Below, piece by piece: positions 44,469-52,866 of a stretch of DNA of 55,610 nt (within the stretch, counting starts at the first letter, position 1; each line of letters starts with the position of its first letter). The notes below the pieces were generated by a model that was given only the letters and a program-made list of their open reading frames with translations, did no database searches and was not told where the DNA came from. Origin of the DNA: Ligilactobacillus ubinensis (GTDB lineage Bacteria > Bacillota > Bacilli > Lactobacillales > Lactobacillaceae); the NCBI RefSeq assembly GCF_024160875.1, contig NZ_JAIULA010000019.1, forward strand, positions 1 to 55,610, written 5' to 3'. Made by a program: the position numbers and the translations under genes.

Positions 44469-44582
44469 TTAGATGTTGATATAAAGGGTAATTAGACCCT
44501 ACTTTATGTTTGAAAAACACTACTATTAGATTTTGAATATAAAATTTTTTCAATTAAAATTGAAGCGGACACTTATAAAAAT

Positions 44583-44615
44583 AAGCCCTCAACCAACTAA
44601 GGTTAAGGGCTTTTT
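44583..44615. terminator. Bidirectional terminator before the radC-like gene
   Basis: AAGCCCT-CAACC pairs with GGTTAAGGGCTT (one mismatch). T-runs exist on both sides; it lies directly behind the minus-strand gene at 44620. Confidence 0.8.
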
Positions 44616-44619
44616 GTGG

Positions 44620-45102
44620 TCAATCAACAAATAAATCGGATTGCCCATCTTCACGCAAACTTAAACAATCATTGTCTGTAACAATAAAAGAGTCAATTAA
44701 TGACATTTCTAATAGCTCACATGCCTGACTTATTCTATGTGTTGCCACTAAATCATTAGAACTTGGCATGAGTTCACCACTTGGATGATTATGTGCGATA
44801 ATAATGCTTTTTGCGTTACATAACAAAGCATGTTGCATGATAGTTCTAGTAAAATATGCAGAACTATCAATATCACCATCCCAATGAGCTTGAGCAATGA
44901 CATTTAGTTTGACATCTAAAAATAGGACTTCAAAAATTTCGAAAGCACTAGATCCAATTAAAGTTTGAACATAGTTACCAGTTGATTGTGAATTTAATGC
45001 TTTGTAGAAAATTGGTAGATCTTCTCTAACTTGTCTTATACCAATAAGTGATTGGATTTTTAAAATAGTTGGTTGTGATTCTGTTGTAATTTTTTTGGAC
45101 AT
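44620..45102 (-). CDS. RadC-type JAB/MPN-domain protein (short form)
   Basis: 160 residues, almost only the JAMM metalloprotease fold: the zinc motif HNHPSGELMPSSND (HxHx7Sx2D) is complete, with an upstream Glu in the LFLDVKLNVIAQAHWDG region. The usual N-terminal helix-hairpin-helix of RadC is missing or reduced to a short segment. Such short forms are common in accessory regions, plasmids and phage islands; the biochemical role is not established. ATG after AAAGGGGAAA. It is probably separately controlled (see the dyad at 45144). Confidence 0.83.
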   Translation of the reverse strand: MSKKITTESQPTILKIQSLIGIRQVREDLPIFYKALNSQSTGNYVQTLIGSSAFEIFEVLFLDVKLNVIAQAHWDGDIDSSAYFTRTIMQHALLCNAKSIIIAHNHPSGELMPSSNDLVATHRISQACELLEMSLIDSFIVTDNDCLSLREDGQSDLFVD

Positions 45103-45143
45103 ATCATATTTCCCCTTTGTTCTATATTTTTATTGGAGAAAAG

Positions 45144-45168
45144 AGTCATCTTTGATGACTAAATTATA
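45144..45168 (-). promoter_or_regulatory. Possible promoter/operator of the radC-like gene
   Basis: On the minus strand a perfect TATAAT (45168-45163) is followed two bases later by the dyad AGTCATCAAAGATGACT (45160-45144), two 7-base arms around AAA. This places an operator-like palindrome at the transcription start. The -35 (TTTCTG) is weak. Confidence 0.45.
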
Positions 45169-45213
45169 CTTGTGTTCATATTGAGCAGAAAATAAATTAT
45201 GAAGCAACTATAG

Positions 45214-45245
45214 TAAAAAAAATCTTGATTTTAACAATCAAGATT
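45214..45245 (-). terminator. Terminator after the 91-residue gene
   Basis: On the minus strand a 10-bp stem AATCTTGATT/AATCAAGATT with a 5-base loop leads into eight Ts. Confidence 0.87.
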
Positions 45246-45252
45246 CTTAATG

Positions 45253-45528
45253 CTAATCAAGCGTGCTTGGAGTTAAGCAAACAACTAGGACAAATGAATT
45301 GTCTGATAAGTCTTGATAACAATTCCAAAGGCGTTCATCAACTGGTGTTTTTTTTAAATATTGAGTAATTGCTTCGATGTGATTCTTAAGTTCTTGTTCA
45401 GAAAAGAAAACGTGTTGTGATAATTGAAGTGATTTTATCTGTAGTGGAGAAAGAGATAAGCCTGCTTGTAATTTTAAATCCTCGATAATTTCCTCAATCA
45501 TTTCTTGTTCTCTAATTTTTTGTAACAT
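45253..45528 (-). CDS. Unknown 91-residue protein
   Basis: I do not recognise this protein. It is acidic and helical (MLQKIREQEMIEEIIEDLKL; LQIKSLQLSQHVFFSEQELKNHIEAITQYLKKTP) with no signal peptide or membrane segment. It looks like a real gene: AGGAGG lies 8 bases before the ATG and a strong terminator follows it. The XRE regulator gene is directly upstream on the same strand, separated by a hairpin, so the two may share a transcript with partial termination. Confidence 0.65.
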   Translation of the reverse strand: MLQKIREQEMIEEIIEDLKLQAGLSLSPLQIKSLQLSQHVFFSEQELKNHIEAITQYLKKTPVDERLWNCYQDLSDNSFVLVVCLTPSTLD

Positions 45529-45567
45529 AAAAAAACCTCCTAAAATTTAAACTTCTACGAGGTAAAA

Positions 45568-45586
45568 AAGGTGTCTTTGACACCTT
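45568..45586 (-). terminator. Hairpin between the XRE gene and the 91-residue gene
   Basis: AAGGTGTC/GACACCTT over a 3-base loop; on the minus strand it is followed by four further Ts. It lies 12 bases after the XRE stop and 40 bases before the next start codon, so it could attenuate expression of the downstream gene. Confidence 0.7.
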
Positions 45587-45597
45587 CAGTGAAAAAA

Positions 45598-45915
45598 TTA
45601 TTTATTGTATTTTAAAATTTTTAGAATTGATTTAGAGATTTCTGAGCGTTCATTCTCAGGAATTTTTTTTAGGTATTTTAGTAATTCTATTGTATCTGGA
45701 TCATCTAGTTTGTTATCGGTAAATAAATCAGCTAAATCTAAATTTAAGGCATTGGCTACATCAGCTAGTTTTGCAATGCGTGCATTTGCAATGTTGTTTC
45801 GTTCAAGTCGGGAAATATAGCTATCAGAAACTTCTGCTTTTTCAGCTAGTTTTTCTATTGTTAAGCCTTGTTTTTCTCGACATTCGCGAATGATTTTGCC
45901 TACTGATTTAATCAT
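45598..45915 (-). CDS. XRE-family helix-turn-helix regulator
   Basis: 105 residues. The Cro/CI type helix-turn-helix is at about 7-60 (IIRECREKQGLTIEKLAEKAEVSDSYISRLERN), followed by NLDLADLF and a short C-terminal helix (LKYLKKIPENERSEISKSILKILKYN) that is probably for dimerisation. No ligand domain. AAGGAGG precedes the ATG. Candidate targets are its own promoter in 45916-46000 and the neighbours on either side. Confidence 0.85.
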   Translation of the reverse strand: MIKSVGKIIRECREKQGLTIEKLAEKAEVSDSYISRLERNNIANARIAKLADVANALNLDLADLFTDNKLDDPDTIELLKYLKKIPENERSEISKSILKILKYNK

Positions 45916-46084
45916 TTCAATCCTCCTTAGTGTTCTTTTAATTCAACTGTAAGGAAATAATGTTCATTTATACATGGCTAAAAAGCCTCTTTTTATTAAA
46001 AAATATGGCTTTTAAATAAAAATAGAGTATAATAATTTTAGAAAAGGATTTTTACATAAATTAGAAACAAAGGGGTTAAGTTGT
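45916..46084. promoter_or_regulatory. Divergent control region between the XRE and surface-protein genes
   Basis: Toward the right, TATAAT (46028-46033) is a perfect -10 without a good -35. Upstream are two competing hairpins: GGCT-AAAA-AGCC (near 45975) followed by CTTTTT, and AAAAGCC pairing with GGCTTTT (46007-46013). A weak -35 plus nearby XRE gene would fit activation or switching, which is inference. Confidence 0.4.
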
Positions 46085-49000
46085 ATGAATACAAATTCGA
46101 AACGACTTCCAGTATCGATTGCTATAGCTGCAGCAACAACACTAACAGTCGGAAGTACATTAAACTCAGTAAAGGCAAATGCTGATACTGTTTCAAGTGA
46201 TACCGAATCTACATCTTCTTCTACATCATCAAGTTCTTCGACTGTTTCAAGCTCATCAAGTAGTCAAACAGCCGTTGAAAAGGCACAATCAAACGTGTCA
46301 TCTGCTTCATCCGAAGTCTCAAAGGCTTCATCTGTCCAATCAGACGCACAAACTAACTATGATGACGCGAAAGCTAACGAATCATCTGCACAATCAAGTG
46401 TTGATTCAGCATCTAGTCAAGTTAGTCAAGATCAATCCGATGTGAGTTCAGCACAAACAAAAGCTGACTCTGCATCTAGTGCCGAATCAACGGCACAAAC
46501 AAACGCTGACAATGCTACAAGTGAAAACATCAGCAAAGCTTCGTCAAGTGTTGACGAAGCTAAAAGTTCCGTTGACTCAGCATCAAGTTCTGTTGCATCG
46601 GCACAATCAACTGTTGATGACGACAATTCTAGTGTATCGAGTGCCCAATCAGACGTTAACTCAGCTTCAAGTTCTGTAACATCAGCACAATCTGATGTTG
46701 ACTCAGCTTCATCAAGTGTTAAAAATGCTAGTGACGCAGTTGATAGTGCTAAAGCAGATGCAAGTACAGCAGAAAGTTCTGCACAAGCTAGTGTTGACTC
46801 TGCTAAGGCAGATGTTGAATCAGCACAATCTGACGTAGATAGCGCTAAAACAAACGCGGCTAATGCCACAAGTGAAAACATCAGTGACGCTTCATCAAGC
46901 GTTGAAAAAGCAAAAGACGGCGTTACAACCGCTACGACAGCCGTAACAAATGCTCAAAGTACTGTTGATAGTGATACAACTGCTGTTAATAATGCACAAT
47001 CTGCTGTCGATTCTGCTTCAAGTTCTGTTGACTCAGCACAATCTGATGTTAACTCAGCACAATCTGCTGTCGATACTGCAACTGCGGCGACTGATACAAC
47101 CGCTTTAGCTGATGACGTCAAAAAAGCACAAGATGCACAAGATGACGCAATTGACACATTGAATTCTGCTAAAACAACCGCATCTGATGCAAGTAACGAT
47201 GCCACAACGGCCGCCGGTACAGCTGAAGATGCTTTAAACAATTTAAATTCAGCTAAATCTGATGAAAGTTATGCCGCTGCACAATTAGCCTATGCTAAAA
47301 CACAAACAACTGCTGCTCAAACAGCCGTTGATTCTGATACAACTGCTTTAGCTGAAGCAAAGGCTTCAAGTGATTCATCTGATTATGTATCAGATAGTAA
47401 TATTACAATTGCAGATGCTTATATCACAGCTTACAAAGCTTGGGTTGCCGCAGGTCGTCCATCAAGTGGTACAACATTTGATGCATTAAAAGCCGCCTCA
47501 GAAACTGGTGCATCAACCTATAATGTAAATGAACGTGGTACAAATACAAACTTGTATTATGATACCGATAGTACAGATACATCAACAACGGTTGACGAAA
47601 CGAATTTGACAACGGCTCAGCAACAAGAATTAAATGAATTTGCCGTTAACATCATCAATCGTATTCGTGCACAATTTGGTATGAGTGGAATTAGTGTTTC
47701 AGATGTATCTGTAGCATTAACAAAGGCTGAAGCTGATGTATATAGTTCAGACAATTGGAACTATAGCTCAACCGGAAAATTTGATGGTTCTGCCCATACG
47801 GAACCAACATTGCATTATGGTGCTGTAAGTTCAACAATTCCATATGATCAGATTGGAAATGCGACACGAGCTTCAGATAGTTCATTCCAAGTAACCATGG
47901 CAAGCTTAAAAGAAGATCTTTATGATGCAATCATGGAATGGATTTATAGTGATAGTTGGGAAAGCTTCCAATATACAGATGCTGTACTTGATCCCAACGA
48001 TACAAGTGACATTAGTAGTACTCAAGATGTAAGCAATGTATACTTCGGATTTGCAATTGATAAATACGGAGTTGGACATGCTAACTGGTATAGTTCAACA
48101 AATGATACAACCGATAGCAATTCCGCTGAATTAAACACTAAATTAACAAATTCAACAAAATTAACAACAACTGATGCTAAGACGGCTGCCATTGAAGCCG
48201 CACAAACTAAATTAGATACTGCTAATGCTACATTAACCAAAGCAAAAGCTACCCAAGCAACAAAGCAAACAGCTTACGATACAGCCGTTTCTGCGGTAGC
48301 TACAGCGCAAACAACGTATGACAATGCCGTGACAGCATCAAATGCGGCTCAAGCAAAATTAACTACGGCTAACGCTGCGGTAACAGCAGCACAAACTGCT
48401 TTGGACAACGCAACAACTGCCGTAACAACTGCCCAAGCCGCATATCAAAGTGCCCTTGATAACAAGGATGCAAACGAAGCTAAGTTAAATGAAGCAAAAG
48501 ATGCATTAACAACTGCTCAAAACAAATTAACTGAAGCAAAGGCTACTTTAGATACTGCTGAAAATAATTTAACAACGGCAAAATCTAATTTGTCAGATGC
48601 AAACAAGACATTAGCTACCGCTCAGTCAAACTTAACTACTGCTAAGCAAACATTAACTGATGCTCAAACTAACTTATCTAATTTACAAAATGCTCAAGCT
48701 AATTTAGAAACAGCTAACGAAAAATTAACTACTGCAAACAATAACTTAATAACGGCTGAAAATAACTATAAATCAACCGTGGCATCAAATAACGCTACAA
48801 TTGCTGAAAAAGAAGCTGAATTAAGCAAGGCAACTGATGTTTATAATACTGCTAAAGATAACTTAACCAATGCACAAAGCAATTTGGCAAAAGCACAAAG
48901 TATTTTAGACAGTGCCAAATCAAAATTGGCAACCGATCAAGCTACATTAGCAAGTGCTCAAACTAAGTTGGCTACTGCTAAGCAAGCCTTAACTGATGCT

Positions 49001-49699
49001 GAAAATTCATTAAGTGATTTAGTAAATGCTCCTGCTAAATTAGCGGCTGCAAAGGCTGCCTATGCACAGGCACAATCCGATCTTGAAGCCGCACAAAGTA
49101 AATTAGAAACAGATCAAACAACATTGTCTGGTTATGAAAATATTTTGGCTGCAATGCAAAGTACCACAGCAAAAGCCAAGACAATTCTCGACCAAGCAAA
49201 TGCCAACTTGACAAATGCTAAGAACAATTTAGCAACAGCTCAAAGTGAATTGAAAGATGCACAAGATGCTGAAACAATGGCTGAAAATGTTGCTCGTCAA
49301 CAACATAAGTTAGATTCTGAAACAACAGCTAAGGCAGATGGCTATCATGTGTCTGGTGATAGTGTTGTAGACGCATCAGGCAACGTTGTGAGTGGCTGGA
49401 CGGTCGTAAATGGTCAAATGGTAGATTCATACGGAAACACAATTACAATTGCTAATACGAGTGACAATTCCGTACCAAGTTCTGTGAACGATAGTTCAGC
49501 AACACAAAAAGTATCTCTAACAACGGGGAAGCACTTTGCTAACAATGTAGGAAAACATTTTAATAATTCTTCTGATAGTGTTGCTACCTTACCTCAAACA
49601 GGTGAAACAGATAATTCTGAAAGTAAAGCATTAGGTTTATTAATGATCGGCCTTGCTGGAATCTTTGGTTTAGGTCTGCAACGAAAGAGAAAACACTAG
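46085..49699 (+). CDS. LPXTG-anchored coiled-coil surface protein with SEC10/PgrA-like central domain
   Basis: 1204 residues. Signal peptide 1-34 (ends VKANA), Ser/Thr-rich stretch to about 65, then an Ala/Ser heptad-like region (65-440) with an internal duplication of about 117 residues. A compact domain (about 510-675, QQQELNEFAVNIINRIRAQFG to YFGFAIDKYGVGHANWY) resembles the CAP-like domain of SEC10/PgrA surface exclusion proteins. A second long coiled coil follows (690-1080, LTTAKxxLxxA pattern). It ends with a spacer, LPQTG at 1169-1173, a hydrophobic helix and RKRKH for sortase. Such proteins act in adhesion, aggregation or blocking conjugation; which applies here is unknown. ATG after AAAGGGG. 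Confidence 0.87.
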   Translation: MNTNSKRLPVSIAIAAATTLTVGSTLNSVKANADTVSSDTESTSSSTSSSSSTVSSSSSSQTAVEKAQSNVSSASSEVSKASSVQSDAQTNYDDAKANESSAQSSVDSASSQVSQDQSDVSSAQTKADSASSAESTAQTNADNATSENISKASSSVDEAKSSVDSASSSVASAQSTVDDDNSSVSSAQSDVNSASSSVTSAQSDVDSASSSVKNASDAVDSAKADASTAESSAQASVDSAKADVESAQSDVDSAKTNAANATSENISDASSSVEKAKDGVTTATTAVTNAQSTVDSDTTAVNNAQSAVDSASSSVDSAQSDVNSAQSAVDTATAATDTTALADDVKKAQDAQDDAIDTLNSAKTTASDASNDATTAAGTAEDALNNLNSAKSDESYAAAQLAYAKTQTTAAQTAVDSDTTALAEAKASSDSSDYVSDSNITIADAYITAYKAWVAAGRPSSGTTFDALKAASETGASTYNVNERGTNTNLYYDTDSTDTSTTVDETNLTTAQQQELNEFAVNIINRIRAQFGMSGISVSDVSVALTKAEADVYSSDNWNYSSTGKFDGSAHTEPTLHYGAVSSTIPYDQIGNATRASDSSFQVTMASLKEDLYDAIMEWIYSDSWESFQYTDAVLDPNDTSDISSTQDVSNVYFGFAIDKYGVGHANWYSSTNDTTDSNSAELNTKLTNSTKLTTTDAKTAAIEAAQTKLDTANATLTKAKATQATKQTAYDTAVSAVATAQTTYDNAVTASNAAQAKLTTANAAVTAAQTALDNATTAVTTAQAAYQSALDNKDANEAKLNEAKDALTTAQNKLTEAKATLDTAENNLTTAKSNLSDANKTLATAQSNLTTAKQTLTDAQTNLSNLQNAQANLETANEKLTTANNNLITAENNYKSTVASNNATIAEKEAELSKATDVYNTAKDNLTNAQSNLAKAQSILDSAKSKLATDQATLASAQTKLATAKQALTDAENSLSDLVNAPAKLAAAKAAYAQAQSDLEAAQSKLETDQTTLSGYENILAAMQSTTAKAKTILDQANANLTNAKNNLATAQSELKDAQDAETMAENVARQQHKLDSETTAKADGYHVSGDSVVDASGNVVSGWTVVNGQMVDSYGNTITIANTSDNSVPSSVNDSSATQKVSLTTGKHFANNVGKHFNNSSDSVATLPQTGETDNSESKALGLLMIGLAGIFGLGLQRKRKH
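46511..47212 (+). repeat. Internal 351-bp duplication in the surface-protein gene
   Basis: The sequence starting AATGCTACAAGTGAAAACAT at 46511 recurs at 46862, exactly 351 bases (117 codons) later, with the coding pattern NATSENIS-K/D-ASSSV. Similarity continues through AQSTVD and SASSSV units and fades toward 47200. Shorter SAQSDVxSASSSV units repeat within. Confidence 0.75.
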
Positions 49700-49722
49700 T
49701 GGGGAAGAAAGAGGGGGAAGTC

Positions 49723-50487
49723 TTGAAGAAAATAATTAAAATTTTTTTGCTGTTATTTAGCGCAATGTTTTTTCTTGCCGGATGTAGTGGTAAAACATCT
49801 AATACTCAAAACAGAGAAAAAACAATAAAATTTGTAAAGTCAACAAAAGAACATGTATGGTTTGAAGTTGATGCAGATGCTATGAATAATTATGGAAAAA
49901 CTACTATTCCAAAAGCAATTATAATTACTAAAAATGGTTATGCAACCTATTATAATACAAATATAGATTATTATGATGAGAATTATTCGGATACAAAATT
50001 CTTGGATAAGTATAAACCTAAAGAAATAGGCGAATACTCTAAGATGTCCATCAATGAAATAAAAAAAGCTGCTGAGAAAGCTGATTATTGGGTATATGAG
50101 TGTGATAAGTCAGCTATTGAAAATGGAAGTACTGAAGAACTCGAAGATAAAAATAAATTATTAGGCAGCTATGAATCAGCACCTACCAAAAAAATGAAAG
50201 TATCATATACTACAGATAAAACGGGAAACAATATTGCTAGTGAAAATGTTATATTACCAGGAGCAGCACGGGTTGGACATAATTCTGTAAAGGGGGATGA
50301 TGACGACTTAAACGCTAAATATAAAGAAATTGTATTTACAAGCACAATTTCGTCACCATTCACAATCTACAATAATAAGTATATTGGATATGAGTATTAT
50401 TATGTAAGTAGTACTGGTAGCGTTACACATAATTATTATTTAACTAAAAGAATGTTTAAAAATCAAAAAATAAGTTTTGATAAGTAA
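49723..50487 (+). CDS. Lipoprotein of unknown function
   Basis: 254 residues from a TTG that has GAGGGGG directly upstream; a GTG eight codons earlier overlaps the site. Lipoprotein signal with lipobox LAGC (Cys near 21), then a soluble domain rich in Lys, Tyr and Asn (EHVWFEVDADAMNNYGKTTIPKAI, later SSPFTIYNNKYIGYEYYYVSSTG). I do not recognise the fold. The gene follows the surface-protein gene by about 20 bases and overlaps the frame of the next one, so all three are likely one operon. Confidence 0.72.
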   Translation: MKKIIKIFLLLFSAMFFLAGCSGKTSNTQNREKTIKFVKSTKEHVWFEVDADAMNNYGKTTIPKAIIITKNGYATYYNTNIDYYDENYSDTKFLDKYKPKEIGEYSKMSINEIKKAAEKADYWVYECDKSAIENGSTEELEDKNKLLGSYESAPTKKMKVSYTTDKTGNNIASENVILPGAARVGHNSVKGDDDDLNAKYKEIVFTSTISSPFTIYNNKYIGYEYYYVSSTGSVTHNYYLTKRMFKNQKISFDK

Positions 50488-50512
50488 CGTATTTTATAAG
50501 GAGAAAAACTTT

Positions 50513-51085
50513 TTGGATTATAAATTTTGTAAAAAATGTGGTACTAAAATGGAAATAGATGCTATTTTTTGCGAGAAATGTGGTACTAAACAAGAATTTT
50601 TAGAAAAAGATAAGTCGAAAACCAAGGAACAATCAATCTACAATTCAGAGAACAAAAAAGAAAGAATCGAAAATTGGGAACCTTATAACCAATATGAGAA
50701 GAATGAAATAACTAGATCTTCACTATTAGCTACAAGAGATGCACTTAAGCTTAACAGGTGTATAGGACGGGCAAACTTTTGGTATGCATGTATGTATTTA
50801 TTTGTTATGCAAGTTATTTTACAATTAGTGGTACCAAGTTCTCAAAATATTGCAGGACTTTTAGTTGAATTATTAACATTTAGTTTAGTTGTTAGAAGAG
50901 CAAATGACAGCGTATCTGATAGTAGATTTAGGTTGGCAATTATTGTGGGTTTTGGAGTTACAATAATTGGAGATATAGTACCTTCACTTGAAGTAATAAC
51001 AGCATTTATACAGTTAGGTATAATGTTTGCAGTAGGATTACGAAAAACTGACAGAAGTACAAAATATGAAAGACCACAGCAATAG
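50513..51085 (+). CDS. Zinc-ribbon DUF805 membrane protein
   Basis: 190 residues from TTG at 50513, 9 bases after AAGGAG; a start at 50477 has no site. The N-terminal zinc ribbon has two CxxCG knuckles (FCKKCGTKMEIDAIFCEKCGTK), followed by a charged linker. The C-terminal DUF805-like membrane domain (LNRCIGRANFWYACMYLFVMQ..., RRANDSVSDSRFRLAIIVG) has three to four helices. The function is unknown. Third member of the putative surface-protein operon. Confidence 0.77.
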   Translation: MDYKFCKKCGTKMEIDAIFCEKCGTKQEFLEKDKSKTKEQSIYNSENKKERIENWEPYNQYEKNEITRSSLLATRDALKLNRCIGRANFWYACMYLFVMQVILQLVVPSSQNIAGLLVELLTFSLVVRRANDSVSDSRFRLAIIVGFGVTIIGDIVPSLEVITAFIQLGIMFAVGLRKTDRSTKYERPQQ

Positions 51086-51238
51086 TAATAAATTATTATG
51101 ATACAAAAGTTGCGATGTTTGGGGTTAACCCAAGAAAACATAAAATGTAAATATCTAAATGCTTATTAAATGTTGATATGATAGGATTTATGTAATGTCA
51201 AAATTGCGCGAATTATTTAAATGAATTCAAGATAAATA

Positions 51239-51287
51239 AAAATAGCGGCATCTTTTCCTGATATTAAAGGAAAGGATGCCGTTATTT
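51239..51287. terminator. 21-bp bidirectional terminator
   Basis: Arms 51239-51259 and 51267-51287 pair over 21 positions with two G-U pairs; A- and T-runs at the ends serve both convergent transcripts. The rest of 51086-51312 holds nothing else I can support. Confidence 0.88.
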
Positions 51288-51312
51288 TAACTAATGGAAT
51301 ATTAAGTATGCA

Positions 51313-52203
51313 TTACTGAACTACACTAGTTCCATCCTGATAGTTTAGTTTTATTCCAGATTCGATATTAAAAATGTAGATATTAAAGTGAATAGTATTG
51401 TCAGCAACTGACTGAGCGCGTATTTGTACACCACGAGCCAAGAGTTCATTACCTCTAAAAATTGGACGGACACTATAACGAACATAATGATTAGAGCTAG
51501 TTTTTAGATAATGAGCTATTTCATTTTCATATGTTGACATTGCCGGATCATTCAAAGAACGTGTTCCAGTGATAAGATTTTTCCAATTATTGTTTTGGCC
51601 AGTTAATTGATAACCTATTAAGTGACAACGATTATATAACCAACCAGTTGCTATTTTTTTGTTGTGCCAGCCTGTTGGATTTATGGTTAATTCTTCCCGC
51701 TTAGAAGTTGGCATTAGACTGACATTTAGAAGAGCATCTGCTTGTGTAGCACGATTTAAAGTATCAAGGTTTCCATAATATTGCTAAGCACCATTAGCAA
51801 TAGACAAGTCGCTATTTGTGAAATGCGGGTCATTATTATCAATTGTAATAACTTGTTTGTTAGAATAAGAAAGATTTGCTAAACTAGAAGTAGCTGTAGA
51901 ACTTGAACTTTTTATCGTAGCAAGCAGAGAACTCTTAGTTTGTAATTTTTTAAGTCGATGTGAGTTCTTTTTGGCAAGTTTAGAGTTAGCCTTGGTTAAT
52001 GAACTAAGTTGACGACTCAATTGTGAATTTGTTAATCTTTTAGCATCTATATTGGTGGTTAAAGAAGATAAGTCTTGAAATGTGGTTAACGCTAAACATG
52101 CGATCAATAAAGTAAAGAGAAAACGACTTGTTTTTGACTTACAAGCTTTCTTTAGAGTTAATAAAGTAATGCTGATTATAATTATTATAATAGAAAAAAA
52201 CAT
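51313..52203 (-). pseudogene. DNA-entry type DNA/RNA non-specific endonuclease, broken by an amber codon
   Basis: One frame of 297 codons interrupted only by a TAG at 51784-51786. The 5' part (139 residues, start ATG at 52203 after AGGAG) has membrane anchor helices, a helical linker and ends QVITIDNNDPHFTNSDLSIANGA. After the TAG the frame continues QYYGNLDTLNRATQADALL and then the nuclease core MPTSKREELTINPTGWHN, GWLYNRCHLIGYQL (catalytic His) and NNNWKNLITGTRSLND. Family members have a Trp where the TAG stands, so TGG to TAG is the likely change. A restart at ATG 51714 would give 133 residues without anchor. Confidence 0.87.
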
Positions 52204-52212
52204 GATATTCTC

Positions 52213-52746
52213 CTAACGGTATGATTTACGATAGCCGGTAGCTTGTGCTTCTGATTCAGTATTAAAGTAGACTGCATTATTTGCACTCATATTGTAACCA
52301 GTTTGACCAGAAATATGATAGATTTTAGTGTTTTTGTTTCCAATAATCAGATTACTAGTTCCTGTAACAACAGAAGAAGTTGTTTGCTGACTAGAAGTAA
52401 CTGTCGTTTGTGTTTTTATGTGAGAGTTACTTGTAATTGAACCTGTGGCTTTGATTGAAGATGACAAAGCATCTAGACTAATGGATTCACTTAGGAGATG
52501 TTTGGAGATACTGCGGGCATGCTGAATTTTTAAAATGAGTTGGGTATGTTTTTTGTTTGTATTGCTTGAAGAAGCAGTTGCTGAAAAAGTACACACAGTA
52601 AAGATAAACAAACTACAAATAAGGAGCATAAGACTAATATTTATTATGTATAGTAGCTTGTTTCGGGGAATTTTATTGTAATTAGATAGAAAAATAATTA
52701 AGTTGATTAAGATAAATATTAAGAAAAAAACAATAAATATTTGCAA
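52213..52746 (-). CDS. Membrane-anchored protein with nuclease-associated C-terminal domain
   Basis: 177 residues, TTG start. Two N-terminal membrane helices (1-20 and 31-53), a Ser/Thr-rich linker, and a C-terminal module (about 134-177, LIIGNKNTKIYHISGQTGYNMSANNAVYFNTESEAQATGYRKSYR in outline) that resembles the small Ada-like domain found beside or fused to secreted nucleases. The metal cysteines of that domain are absent (GQTG where others have a Cys). It lies 9 bases upstream of the nuclease gene, so the two form an operon. The role is unknown. Confidence 0.7.
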   Translation of the reverse strand: MQIFIVFFLIFILINLIIFLSNYNKIPRNKLLYIINISLMLLICSLFIFTVCTFSATASSSNTNKKHTQLILKIQHARSISKHLLSESISLDALSSSIKATGSITSNSHIKTQTTVTSSQQTTSSVVTGTSNLIIGNKNTKIYHISGQTGYNMSANNAVYFNTESEAQATGYRKSYR

Positions 52747-52866
52747 TCACAACAACCTTCTTAAATAAAATTTTAATAAATTAATTATATCATAATAGGA
52801 TAGCTGTATTTTACTAGCAAATTTCAAATTTAGGATGTAGGATTCAGTGAAAAGGGGGATAATTTA

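Noticed and set aside
44461-44580. Possible IS remnant after rplL
   Set aside because: No inverted ends or transposase fragment could be recognised.
46300-49300. CRISPR-like or satellite repeats
   Set aside because: The repeats are in-frame codon repeats of a coiled-coil surface protein, uneven in length and without spacers. The long open antisense frames there come from the Ser/Ala-rich composition.
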